A stretch of DNA of 52,282 nt, taken from the NCBI GenBank assembly GCA_015680685.1, contig MNCI01029213.1:39531-91812 (forward strand). The letters are read 5' to 3'. Position 1 is the stretch's first letter; each line of letters starts with the position of its first letter. Shown here piece by piece: positions 10,440 to 21,660 of the stretch. The notes under the pieces are model-generated. The model was not told the origin of the DNA, made no database searches, and saw nothing but the letters and a program-made list of their open reading frames with translations. Both the position numbers and the translations under genes were made by a program. Origin of the DNA: Gnetum montanum. Its lineage: Eukaryota > Streptophyta > Gnetopsida > Gnetales > Gnetaceae.

Positions 10440-13400
10440 ATGCATCTAGGATATCATCAAAGTATTACAAAGCAACGTTAAGGCATTTTCCTAGTCATAT
10501 GAAGATATTCTAGGCCTAGACCCATGTCTATTCTAGCACAACATCATACTAGACCTTAGCCTTGGACCTATTAACCAAAAAGTACGTAAGATTAGACCTA
10601 ATTTGGCCTTGGTAGTTCATGAAGAAATCTCAAAGCTTTACCAAGCAAGTTTCATTAGGACCATTGATTTTGTAGAATGGGTGACCAACATAGTGGTAGT
10701 CTCTAGGAAAAATAGGAGTATCTGTATTTACATTGATTTTCAAGAGCTAAATAAAGCAACCATCAAGGACGACTTCCCTTTGCCTAGTATTGATCAACTT
10801 ATCGATACCACAATCAAACATGCCTTGTTGTCTTTTATGGATGGATTCTTAGGATATAACCAAATTAGGATCAACCAAGAGCACCAACTTAGCATGACCT
10901 TTATGAACCCATGGGGGACTTTTTGCTATACCATGATGTCCTTTGGCCTTAAAAATACTGAAGTGACATACCAGAGAGCCATGGCCTATATCTTCAATGA
11001 TTACATGTTAGGTTTGCTTAATGATTATGTAGATGACATAGCCATGAAGTCTAAGATAGCCAATGATCTAGATCTTGTGCTTAAATGATGTCTCAAATAT
11101 GAGCTTAGGCTTAATCCTAAGAAGTATGTCTTTAGTATCTAGACTAGTAAGATGCTTGGCTTTGTAGTCTCTAACGCAAGGATATGCATAGATCCTGATA
11201 AGGTTAAGGCCATATCCAAATTGGTAGCACCCACAAATGTTAAAGAGCTTTGGAGATTACAAGATAGATTATAGTTTATTTTTAGGTTTATTGCTAGGCT
11301 TACAAATAAATTCTAGCCCATGCAACACTTTCTTAAGAAAGGAGTTCACTATCAGTGGACGACTCGATGCTCAGAAGCCTTTGAAAACTATAAGCAAGAG
11401 TTGACATAGCTACCAACAGTCTATCATTTGCAAATGGGTAAACTATTTTACATTTATCTCATTATATATGATGCATCCATTGCCTCTCTACTCTATCAGA
11501 AATGTGATGATAGGTAGAAATGCCTGTATACTAACTTAGCCACATGTTAGTTGTCGAAGAGACTTGATACACTAAAGTGGAGAAGTATTATCTAGCACTA
11601 CTCTTCTCTTTAAAGAAATGGAGACACTACCTTTTCAAAAGTCAAGTCAACATAATTTGTAGGACAACATACTTAGAGCCATAATGACCAACATCTATGA
11701 AAGTAGTCGTATAGCCTAATGGAAAGTTGTAACCATAGAATCTAACCTCCATTATGTATCTCAATCCTTAACAAAAGCTCAAGCTATAGCTATACAACTT
11801 GCAGTTTCACCTATTGATGACTAAGCAGCCATAGAGCTTGAGTTCTCTAATGAACACACTAACACACTTAGCCAATTGCTTGAGGGATATGAGGTAGTCG
11901 TGAACTTCGATAGAGCTTCAACTGCCCATGGGGCTAGTGTTTCTGCCATCATAAAATTTCCATTTGGTGAACTCCAATCCTTTTCCTATCATTTTAGATT
12001 CCCATGTACCAATAACATAGTAGAATATGAGGGTTTAATCAAAGGGATAATGGTAGCTCATGACCTAGGAATTAGACACCTAGCCATCAAAGGTGATTCA
12101 TAACTTGTGGTCAACCAATTAACCAAATTTTATGCATGCAAAGCTAAGCGTTTACAACTTTATTATGACCTAGGAAAGTAGTTGTTACAAAAATTCATAG
12201 ACACATACCTTGAAATGAAAATGCCATAGTTGATGTAATTGCAACACTAGCCCTTAGTGTGACGCTGAATGTGTTTAGCAAGTTGCCCACCTTAACTATG
12301 GACTACACTACTCCCATCACATAAAACACTATGGATACCTTTATCACTGTCATTCATACTGCCCCTCCCAAGGAATGGTATGATGATATCAAATTTTTCC
12401 TTACGCATGTTGAATCCTCATAAGGCTTGAGTACTTCTTAGAAGGATTCCATACGCAAATAATTGAAGTAGTATGTCATTGTAGGTGATAATACATTATG
12501 TTGACGATCCTATGATGGCATAATCCTAAAGTTCTTAGGTAAAAATGAAGTTAAAATAGTCCTAGATAAGGTCCACAAGGGTGTTTGTGGAGGACATATA
12601 GGACCTATTGCCATGGTCACTAAGATTAGATGCTTAGGCTACTATTGGCCCTATATGAAAAATGACTACCTACAAAAGGTTAAGAGATGTGACACATGCC
12701 AATAATATAACAACCTAATACATGTATCATGAACCAAGTTACATACAACCTAAATAACATGGTCATTTCAATGATGGGAGTTGCATATAATTGGACCTAT
12801 AATGGCTAAGTCTTCCACAAAACATAGCTTCATCATCATCTCAACAAAATACTTTACCAAATGGTTTGAGGCTATTCCCCTAATAAAAACTACTTCTGAA
12901 CAAGTTTGCAAATTTATCTTAGACAACATTGTAGCCCATTTTGGCATACCCATGACCATAGTTATGGATAATGGACCTCAATTTAGTAGACAAGAAACCA
13001 AGGATTTTTGTCATAACTTAGGCATTAACCATTCTTTCTCGTCAGCTTACTACCCTCAAGCCAATGGACAACCAGAAGCAAGCAATAAGGCCATCATCAA
13101 CTTGCTCAAGAAGATGCTCAACAATAGCAGGCAAAAGTGGCATGAGTGACTTGTCCATGCATTATGGACATATAGAACAACCTATTGCATGGAATCCAAC
13201 ATGACCCCTTATAGCCTTGTCTATGGCTCTGAAGCTATTTTACCTCTTGAATTGTAGGTGCCATTGCTCCAAGTAGCCTTGATTGACTTCATCAATGATG
13301 AGCAAAGCAAGGAGTTGTAGACAACAACGCTAAATTTGGTGGAGGAGTAGCATATGCAAGCACTTACTCATATTGAGCACTATCAAGAGAGGCAGAAGCG

Positions 13401-13617
13401 ACAACATCATCATAACTTGATCATGCACAAGATCAAGGAGAGGAATCTAGTCCTCAAGGCTATCTATGAGCATGAGGACAAATTCTTAGCCAACTGGGAA
13501 GGGCCTTTCCTTATCATTAAAGCCTATGAGAATGGAGCATTCAAAATAGCCAACATGGATGGGAATGAGCTAGCCAATCTAGTCAATCATTCCTACCTAA
13601 AGTCATACTACATGTAG
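10440..13617 (+). pseudogene. Broken Tat-type pol: RT, RNase H, archaeal RNase H, integrase
   Basis: The RT linker begins near 10,473 and the palm is open at 10,603-11,088 (161 aa) with the active site YVDD at 11,026-11,037. An ordinary RNase H follows at about 11,100-11,850, badly decayed. Next comes an archaeal-type RNase H at 11,876-12,103 whose catalytic D (NFDRAS), E (VEYEGL) and D (KGDS) are all present; a TAA then interrupts at a CAA-like codon. Integrase has an HHCC finger near 12,570-12,705 (HKGVCGGHIG, CDTC), a core at 12,781-13,149 with DNG and a QPE glutamate, and a tail at 13,354-13,617. The first core aspartate is replaced: the frame reads ELHIIGP where the family has D at the H. 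It was probably one polyprotein and is now inactive. A PPT follows at 13,840. Confidence 0.85.
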
Positions 13618-13619
13618 CT

Positions 13620-13839
13620 AATGATCATTAACAAGTGACCTTGCTTTTAATAGCCTAATTTCAATGGCCTACTAGGGTCTTAAACTAGTACCATGGCCTA
13701 CCATGGCCTTAAACTAGCAACATTGGTGACCTATATAGCCTAATTCTCATGTGGCCTATATGCATTGTAGCATTATAATATGTAGTGGTGTTTTGTATTC
13801 TTTGTCAAAGCCTCTTGGGCCAATCCTCTAGGCACCAAC
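13620..13839 (+). other. 3' non-coding stretch of the pol-only element
   Basis: Short region between the integrase stop and the polypurine tract. It contains two copies of the TTAAACTAGYA motif (13,679 and 13,708). From 13,780 it is clearly similar to 21,410-21,500 of the next element (GGTGTTTTGTA, TTCTTTGTC, CAACAAAGAGGGG), which ties the two elements to one family. Confidence 0.65.
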
Positions 13840-13848
13840 AAAGAGGGG
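13840..13848 (+). other. Polypurine tract (plus-strand primer site)
   Basis: AAAGAGGGG, placed just downstream of pol and just upstream of LTR-like sequence. The same tract with the same flanks occurs at 21,471-21,480. In Ty3/gypsy elements this RNA primes plus-strand DNA synthesis. Confidence 0.7.
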
Positions 13849-13851
13849 CCA

Positions 13852-15300
13852 TTAAAATACCACAAAATTTTGCATGTAATAATGAATCTTCATCATGTAG
13901 CTTTCACCCCATGAAACTTGAGGCAAAATGTCATTATAAATGTGAAACTTGTAATCCACAATGGGTAATTTCACATACTTTATACTTTTTAGGTTGAAAA
14001 TTTCTTCATAAGTGGTTAAAGCCTCATTCCTTAAGTGAAAAATGCCATTTGTGATGTTAGAAAAGATAATTTAATGGGTTTTATGGAAGATATGCATTTT
14101 CCTACATTGGAAACACATACAATGAGGTAAATCTCACCTACCCTCAATATGGAAGGATGGGGGGTTTGGTGACTTTTCCCCCTTCAATGTAGAGACCAAA
14201 TGCACAATTTGGAAGCTTTCCCCTAGCTTGGGAACTTCCCCCCTTAGCTTGAAAAGTTTCCCTCCAAATGTAAAAATTTTTGCCTAGCTTGTAAAGTTTT
14301 TCCCTAGCTTGGAAACTTTTTCCCTAGCATGAAAACTTTTTCCTTAACCTAGAAAGTTTTTCACCCAATGTGAAAAATTCAATCCCCTAGTGTGGAAGCC
14401 ACAAGAAGCAAAATTCATCAATTTATGCACTTTAATGTTGACCACCCACTTCAGCAAGCATGGTGGAGAGCTCAGCATGGAAGATTTATCTTCAATGTGG
14501 AAAGGATGCCCTGGTTACTATTTTTAGTAAATAGAATGGCCATGGGGAAAGCAATTACTATGTTTAATAACCTTCCAAATTTGGGTGTCCATTTCACCTA
14601 ACTTTGGCATTCAATTTGTAGCAAAATTACATCAAAATTTTAGCCAATTTGCAGCCCCATTCATGGTCGAAAAACCCTATAAAATCCAAACTTCAACACC
14701 ATTTACAGGTTCAGCAACTTTTGGCCATATAAGCAATTTTTGGTTCAGCATTTTTAACAAAGTTGAGCAATTTTTGACATGGTTTAGCAATTTTGGCACA
14801 CAAGCACTTTAGCAATTCAAGAATTTTAAGCAAAAACATTGTTCACAATTCCACACTTAGGGCATTTATAGGCACTTAAGAGCTCTTGCATGTTCCCATA
14901 CTTGCATTCTCTTGAACCCCAGTGTGGAAGTAGTGAGGCCTTTAGATTTGGTGGATTTTTTTGTGTTAACATTGCCTTCTAGGATTCCAGTCCTAGCATA
15001 TAGCAACTTGGATTCCATATATTCCACCTTTCTCACTCCCTCCCCTCCCCACCCCCCTTTCCCCATGTAGTGATCCAATTGGTAGATCCAAGGTTGTAGC
15101 AACAAAGGAAGGCTTGATAACATTAAGAGTGGCTTGGCCCCTAGATCGTGAAATAGATCATCTTGAATTCAAGAAGCTTTGTACTCTTGCACAAGTCAAC
15201 CTCCTATTTGCTCATCCAGGCACCATTTTTTGTACACATTTCTCTAAATTATTCTCTATTCTTGTCTCAATAAATTTTTAAGTTTTGAGTTCTGTGCTTG
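13852..15300 (+). other. Probable 3' LTR of the pol-only element
   Basis: Begins just after the polypurine tract (ATTAAAATACCACAAAATTT, similar to the start at 21,484). It includes a 20-bp tandem array at 14,210-14,380 and an AATAAA signal at 15,269-15,274. There is no second copy in the window to define its end, so the right edge is a guess. From 15,300 to 15,770 the sequence is AT-rich with no recognisable feature except the hairpin at 15,699. Confidence 0.45.
14210..14380 (+). repeat. 20-bp tandem repeat, about 8 units
   Basis: Units of the form CCTAGCTTGGAAACTTTTTC. Four central units (roughly 14,280-14,360) keep exactly 20 bp; the outer ones are more diverged. It lies within the probable 3' LTR. 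Confidence 0.75.
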
Positions 15301-15698
15301 ATAAAATATAATTTATTATCTATGCATTATTCAAATATGTTTATATTCCCATGTTTGCATTCCATAAGCCCTTGGTTAATCTACTGGACTAGCTAAGGTG
15401 CCCCAAATCCCATTTTTATCATGATTAATTGACCACTTCGAGCATAACATATTATGCTTTGTAATCCTAGTAGTGGATATTTGGTACACCCAGTAATAAC
15501 CGCTTAATAACCCAATAGTGTTAATATGACTTCAAGATGTGTGTAGTAAGTGGAAGCATGTACTCTACATTAGGATAGTTAGTGATTAGATTACCTGATT
15601 AGTTAGATAGTTAATTGTTAAATTTCTACCTCCTCGTCTAGCCATTAGGATAAAAAATATATAAAAAATACTTATATAAAAATATACATCATGTGCCT

Positions 15699-15745
15699 TA
15701 ACTCACACTTAACCATATGTATTGATAATACATAAGTGTGAGTTA
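15699..15745. repeat. Short imperfect inverted repeat (hairpin)
   Basis: Arm TAACTCACACTTA (15,699-15,711) pairs with TAAGTGTGAGTTA (15,733-15,745). An inner stem ATGTATT/AATACAT follows after a 5-nt bulge. It is too short and isolated to call a transposon. Confidence 0.6.
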
Positions 15746-15864
15746 GGAAGATAATAATCATACAACTCCACTATGTTACGCTGCTTGTATCCTATGTAGC
15801 GTAGAGACCTTGTCAGTGTAGCAGTTTTGAAATTGTCTACTATGTTACACTACCTCTATCCACT

Positions 15865-16051
15865 GTGATACATTGTCCACTATGTTACATTGTCTACTGC
15901 ATTATGCTGTCTATTGTGTTACACTGTCCACTGTGTTATGCTATCTACTATGTTACGTTGTCTATTGCATTATGTTGTCTACTTTGTTATGCTATCCATT
16001 GTGTTACGCTATCCACTGTGTTACGCTATCCATTGTGTTATGTTGCCTATA
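15865..16051 (+). repeat. 17-bp tandem repeat, 11 units
   Basis: Eleven contiguous 17-bp units of the type GTGTTACGCTATCCACT, with substitutions but no length change from 15,865 to 16,051. Because 17 is not a multiple of 3, every frame reads a 17-residue repeating peptide; these open frames are a by-product of the array. It sits in LTR-like sequence 5' of gag. Confidence 0.9.
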
Positions 16052-16219
16052 TTCGGTGTAGTGTAGCAACCCGGTCAGCGTACCAAGCCCCAGCATAGCA
16101 AATGTAACACTAGAGTTTTTAGAGTTAGCCATTTTCTACAAACAACAACTCTCACAACCCAATCTGTGAATATGAATCCAAGTTAACCTTCCACATCGAT
16201 ATCTAACACATTTGATACC

Positions 16220-17877
16220 ATGACCTAGCCAAAGCATGCTGCACTAAGCCACGAACAATACAATTTTCTTTGTGCCAAAATCCAAGTAGGACTACTAGTG
16301 GATTACCTTGATTTGGAGGAAAAACAGGACTACGAATGAGTCCACCGAAATGGATGCGAGTACAACCTCTCCTTGTTTGACATAATTCCACTCACAGATT
16401 CCTACCATCAATTATTGTCCAAACTCATTCATGAAAATAAGCATGATGCAAGGAAAACCTATGAGGAAGCCTCATAGAATGAGGAAGATGAGTTCAAGGC
16501 CTACTCTAAACATGAGAGCCACCCCTACACCATCTTCCAACAACCGCTTCCTAGTGCAGCCCCTCCTCAGTTCAGTCCCCCCATCCTCTCCAAGATGGTG
16601 ACCATGCCAATTTATCTTTCTTCACAAGCAACTAATGCATTTTCCCAACACTATGCTCATGCAGCGGCCACCTATTAGCCCTAGACAACTCAGGCATCCT
16701 ACATTCCACCTATCTCATTAGCATCTACAGTGTTCATCCAACCCACTCGTGTGTGGCCTACTTTGATCACCACACCCATCGCTTAGCCAATGCATCAACA
16801 ACTGTCTGCTATGACGTTAAACTGGCAATGCCTGTCCACTACAACATTAAATTGGCAACAACTGTTTGCTATGATGTTAAACTAGCAAACTTCACTACCA
16901 AAAATTCTACCCTATGTTGTGGAACCAACACAAGCCCAACCAATGCAATTGGCTAGCACATCCCCAAGCTTGGATTAGGCATTCTAGTTAATCCAAAGCT
17001 TGATGGAGGAGATCAACCAACTCAAAGCTACCTCCTTCAACACCGTCAAGGTGGTGGACTTCTACTAGGATGATCCCATAAGTCCTATAGTACCACTTCT
17101 AACTCTCCCAATTGGGGCCCAACTGCCACAATTCACCAAGTACAATGGTGAAGGGGACTCCAATGCACACTTAGTCACATTTAATCTAAGTGCCTACTCC
17201 TTCAAGCTTGGCCACACGCCATCATGCGCGTGTTCCCCATGTCACTCACTAGCAAGGCCTTAGACTGGTATCGTGTGCTATCCAAGGCCTCAATCCCCTC
17301 TTTTGAGGATCTCATAAGCAAGTTTGTGACATGCTTCAGGTACAACCTAAAGCCTGGAGCAACCCTTGACTAACTTATGCAAGTTAAGTAGGGGCCTTTA
17401 GAACCCATGTCAAAATTCCTTCAATGTTGGAATGCTGCATTGAGTGAACTGCATGAACCCCTAGTAGAGACACATCTATTGGCCATCTTTAAAGGTGTAG
17501 TGAATAACTTCATCAAGTCCAAATTGTATTATCCAGCCCCAAAGTATCTTAGCCAAGCCTTTGCCCAAACAAAAGGCATAGAGGAAGCAATGCAAGCTAG
17601 TAATGATCTAGCCTATGTGGCCTATAGAAACCAACATGCTCAAAAGCAAAGCATAATAGTAGTAACAGTGGCCATAAGTACAAAAGCAACCAACTGGTGC
17701 CCAACAGCTAAGCAGCCCAAGGCCCTAGCTGACAAAATTACCAACTCTAGTGCCAACTCGCTTACATCAGCAAGGGCTACCCCAAGGCCCAACTTTCAAC
17801 GCAAGGACCGCTCAAAGTATACACCACTACCAATGGAACCTTCTAAACTACTGGAGGAACTCCTAAAAGCAAGGTGA
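16220..17877 (+). pseudogene. Broken Tat-type gag
   Basis: The recognisable core begins near 17,100: LPQFTKYNGEGDSNAHLVTF, matching the 'F.G.GDP..HL' start of plant retrotransposon gag domains. It continues as LDWYRVLSKASIPSFEDLIS and then the open segment 17,407-17,877 (156 aa; FLQCWNAALSELHEP, LLAIFKGVVNNFIKSKLYY). Upstream, 16,220-17,040 is a weakly coding, proline- and alanine-rich stretch. At 16,798-16,887 it contains three 30-bp repeats encoding a 10-residue repeat (TVCYDVKLA-like). Gag packages element RNA into particles. At least one frameshift (near 17,240) and several stops disable it. Confidence 0.7.
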
Positions 17878-18239
17878 ATTCAATACAAACACATATCAGA
17901 GATTACCTATCAAAAACATGATAGGTAGTGTGAACTACTAAGGAACCCCACATTAGTGGTACCAAAAGAGCCCCCAGTCCCACAACATTTTAAATTGGAC
18001 CAATATTTTCATTACCACCAATTGGTTGATCACAGTACTAACAACTATCATGCTTTGCAGGATGACTTGTAGAGAATGATAGAATGAGGCCAACTAGTGC
18101 TCGACACAGTGAATTAATCCAACACAGATGATGCATCCTATGTCATAAATTCCATTAGCATAGGTGGCAAGCCCAATCCTACGCAACAACCTTTTGTGAT
18201 CCATATGCCTTCGAGCAAGGAAAGGATCCCCTTGGCCTC

Positions 18240-18470
18240 CACAAATAAGAGGCCTCCCTTTGTTATCAAAGTGCCACCTCTGGCACCTATAACACCCTTT
18301 GTGGTTAAGGTTCCATAGTAATTGTCCGCTAAGACATTAAACTAGCATGACGCAGCAACAACAACCACTAAGCAACCTTTTGTTACCAAGGTGCCACAAC
18401 GAGTTGGTTACACAATAACTCCTAAAATAACTCCTAAGCCACCCTTTATCATAAGGGTGCCACAACGTGA
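18240..18470 (+). repeat. Repeated PF(V/I)xKVP motif in the gag-protease linker
   Basis: Four degenerate coding repeats reading PFVIKVP, PFVVKVP, PFVTKVP and PFIIRVP occur around 18,257, 18,296, 18,378 and 18,443. DNA words are similar each time (CCCTTTGTNATCAAAGTGCCA). Between them lies another copy of the TTAAACTAGCA motif (18,336). Linkers rich in such motifs are common in Tat gag-pol; a role is not known to me. Confidence 0.65.
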
Positions 18471-18979
18471 TGGCCCCTCACCTACCCAAAGCCCAACAGT
18501 GGGCAACATCTCGATCCCTCCTCCTTCAAGGGTTGACCCCACTAGTAACCCAAGTAGGCCTATGAAATGACAACGCAAGAGGATGAAGTAAAGGCCATAA
18601 TCAACAAGAAACAACCAAACACTGGGGCCCCTACCCCCAAGTAGGCCAAGAAAACCAAGGACAACTCCCCTCCCTGAGAGATCTATCTCTCAAGCCACAT
18701 GGAAGGAGTCAAGGCCAATACAAATGACAAGGACTTTGTAGCTGTGCTAACCAAGGTGAAACAAACACTCAAGCAGAAGGACACAATGTTGAGCTTGTAT
18801 GACCTAGTCATAACCTCATTTTCTCACTACCAAGCATTGGCCCAGATCTTGGCCTCCATTCCTGTTACGGAGGACATCTCTGCAAATGAGGCATCCATCT
18901 GTGCAGCAATGTTGCCCCCTACACCACAAGAATTTGGTTCAACCTCTCTATCCTTTCATGACAATGTAATCAAAGTTAA

Positions 18980-19424
18980 CCTCAAATGAGGGGAGGTCAC
19001 TACAGCTCCACTAGCCATTAGTATATGTGTTGGGTGGTGCACCATCCATAGATTGCATGTCGATGATGGTGCAGTAACAAACGTAATCCTGTACTCCATC
19101 ATCGACAAGCTAGGCTTGGTAGATGAAATCAGGCCAACCAAAACCACGTGTCTAAAATCCTTCAACTGATCATGTGTCACAGTTAGGGGAAAAATCAACT
19201 TAGCTTGTGTGGTAGGAGAGAAATTCCTCACTAGTGTAGATTTTACTATCATAAAGAAGATGCTAGGTTTCAATATGATTCTAGGCAGGCCTTGGCTAGC
19301 CCAACTAAGGACCATCTCCTCTCCCATCCACCAAGAAATCCACCTTCCATATGACGGTGGTCAAGTTAGCATCCATCGTGATAATGCTTCCTCTTCAACT
19401 ATCCACGACATAGACATGGCGTAA
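18980..19424 (+). pseudogene. Broken retrotransposon aspartic protease
   Basis: Translation gives LHVDDGAVTNVILYSIIDKL (19,050-19,110), the position of the catalytic D-S/T-G motif. Here the motif reads VDDGA, so the aspartate is kept next to an unusual D. It is followed by VRGKINLACVVGEKF and the typical FNMILGRPWLAQL. Stops at about 18,988 and 19,168 and the lack of any RT downstream make it non-functional. The protease would process the gag polyprotein. Downstream (19,430-19,700) I see only weak coding-like sequence. Confidence 0.75.
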
Positions 19425-19429
19425 GTTTT

Positions 19430-21470
19430 GGAAGAAGAGTTTCTTGGTGGTACACCTACGGCAACCAATGCAACGCCTAAGGCTAAGACACCAAAATGAG
19501 TGGTTGAAGCCAACAGCCTCCCAGAGGATCCTAAGCCTCGCACGCTTCCTAATCTACACCTGATTAGGAAGCAACTACATGACCAAGACTTTCCCTTAGC
19601 CAAAAACACATTAAGCACTAGCTTACCCTTTGGCTCCACTTGCCATGCATTTTTGACTTTCATTTACATCGCACTAGCCTATAGGTTTACATTTTTCCTG
19701 CTCACCTAAATCATACATTTTTCTTTGTTTATGTATTTCTACATTGTTTATGCATCCATCCACTTAGCTTTTGCATTTGAAAAACATCAAAAATACAGAA
19801 AAATAAAAAACAAAAAAACACATGGCCCAAAAAGGCCTTAAACTAGCCTATGGCCCAGGGCGGCCTAAAACTATCAATTTTTACACTGATTTTCTTTCAT
19901 TTGTGCATTTCAACTCTATTTACAACAGTTACCACTTGATGTTGTTTTTCTAGTTGATTTTTGCAAGATCTTGTAGGCACATAGCATGACTACACATGCA
20001 ACATTGCATGTTAGACAAGCAAGGTAAGCACTAGTCCACTATGACTATAAACTAGCACAGCTCATCCTTAGATCATGATGTTAAACTGGCACAACAGCTC
20101 ATCCTTTGATCATGACCTTAAACTGGCACAATAGCTCATCCTTGGGTCATGGCATTAAACTAGCACAACATCCATTATCTACTACGAAGTTAAACTAGCA
20201 TAAGGCAGTCTGCTAGGACTATAAACTAGCACATCATGGTTTGCCAAGACTTTAAACTGGGTTCACAGTCTGCCAAGACTTTAAACTGACATGTTGTTAA
20301 TCTATTCAAGCACTTGCCATTGGTGAAATCCTTTGGGGCATTCACAGCGTCATCATCGCCCACCATTCTACTAATCTTTTGGAGCACTTGCCATTAGTGC
20401 GGCCTTTAGAAGACTTGCAACATCATCACCCTGGCATTTTCACTAGCTTCCTGAGCACTTGCAATTGGCACAACATTTGACACATTTGTAGCATCTTTGC
20501 ATTTAGCACCTATGACATCTTCACATCTGACATTTACATTGGAATTTCATGTTGTGTGGTTTTCTTGTCTTCTCAGAGTTGTGTTTGCAAGTTGAAGCCT
20601 CAGAGGTGGTTCTGCAGAGATGCATCTCATTGCAGCAACAAGTCACCACATTGCTTTAATGTGCATGATTGGACTAGTTGAGCCACTTAAGAGTGATCCT
20701 CCCCCCTCATCCTTAATACAAGCTATGCACATTCACTCCGTTATCCTAATATCCTCTCATCTCCCACATATTCATGATTATACATCCCTTGGATGCATAC
20801 ATACTATTATGCACATGGCATTCTCTTCACATCAACTATAGATCCCATGGTCAATGTAACATAATTCACCCTATGGGGAGCCTTTGTTGCATGGTAACAG
20901 CCTAATCAGATGTAACATGAATCATCCCTGGGAGAAAACATCTATCCTATAGATGTGATGTGGATGCATCAAAACAAAATCCATCTTCTTGATGGCCAAC
21001 TTGCAACTAACATTTAGTAGTAAGCCAAACCCAAAGAAGGTTCAACTCATAACACAAAAAAAAAAAGACAAAAGAGAGATAAGGAAAAACGCATCCTCAA
21101 GCAAATTAACAACATTGCAGCTTCGTAATTGGCCCAGCCTTGGATCAACTTTGATGCTCTCATAAGCACTCTGATGAGAGGTCAACATTTTAGGGGCAAA
21201 CCACTTCATGCCATGGTCATTGTCAGTCATGCTGAATTTTCATCTTACACCATGATCCATTAATTGCATTTCCTTTCCACCATTTAAATTTTATCTCCCT
21301 AGCATTACCTATACCCCTTGTCCCTCGGCACAACCTTATTCCCATAACACTCTTTAGCATGGTGAAACAACATCCAATCTTGTACCGACGAGTGATGTTG
21401 GTGACATGTCTGCTATGGTGTTTTGTAATTCTTTGTCGACATTTCTCAGGCCATTGCTTTAGATGTCAAC
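19430..21470 (+). other. 3' non-coding region rich in TTAAACTAGCA motifs
   Basis: No gene is supported. Copies of the motif lie at 19,837, 20,046, 20,080, 20,117, 20,154, 20,189 and 20,220, with weaker ones at 19,864, 20,251 and 20,280. In the dense part spacing is 30-37 bp, so it is a degenerate tandem array between 20,040 and 20,290. From 20,300 to 20,520 the words GAGCACTTGCCATT and GCATTCACA recur in a second weak repeat. The rest is plain sequence. Confidence 0.65.
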
Positions 21471-21480
21471 AAAGAGGGGG
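21471..21480 (+). other. Polypurine tract of the gag-protease element
   Basis: AAAGAGGGGG followed by CAT and TGAAACACCACAAATTTT at 21,484, the likely 3' LTR start. Flanking sequence matches 13,780-13,870. Confidence 0.7.
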
Positions 21481-21660
21481 CATTGAAACACCACAAATTT
21501 TAGGTCTTGGCATCACGACTGCAAATATGGCTAAGTGTTAAAACGATGGCACTTTGCCTATATTTTTCCAAGTGTTAAGTGTAGTCAGCTCCAATTGCAA
21601 GATTTGCAATTTTTTTTGAAATGTCAAAACAATGGCACTTTTTGCACAAATGTTATACTG

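Larger units (their letters stand above)
7586..15300 (+). mobile_element. Tat-like Ty3/gypsy element carrying pol but no gag
   Basis: Plus-strand element with a long non-coding leader (7586-10,140), pol (about 10,440-13,617), a 3' non-coding stretch, a polypurine tract at 13,840-13,848 and a probable 3' LTR. The archaeal-type RNase H at 11,876-12,103, placed after the ordinary RNase H, is the hallmark of the Tat/Ogre/Retand lineage. No gag or protease is visible upstream of RT, and no 5' LTR was recognised. The left boundary is the point where copy A similarity ends. The right boundary is uncertain because the end of the 3' LTR could not be defined. Confidence 0.65.

Noticed and set aside
15865-16098. 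Open frames of 62 and 77 aa, rich in Cys/Leu/Tyr
   Set aside because: They are the direct translation of the 17-bp tandem array in two frames; the peptide repeat mirrors the DNA repeat.
16753-16956. 67-aa open frame as a separate gene
   Set aside because: It is the 30-bp repeat inside the decayed gag N-terminal region, not an independent gene.
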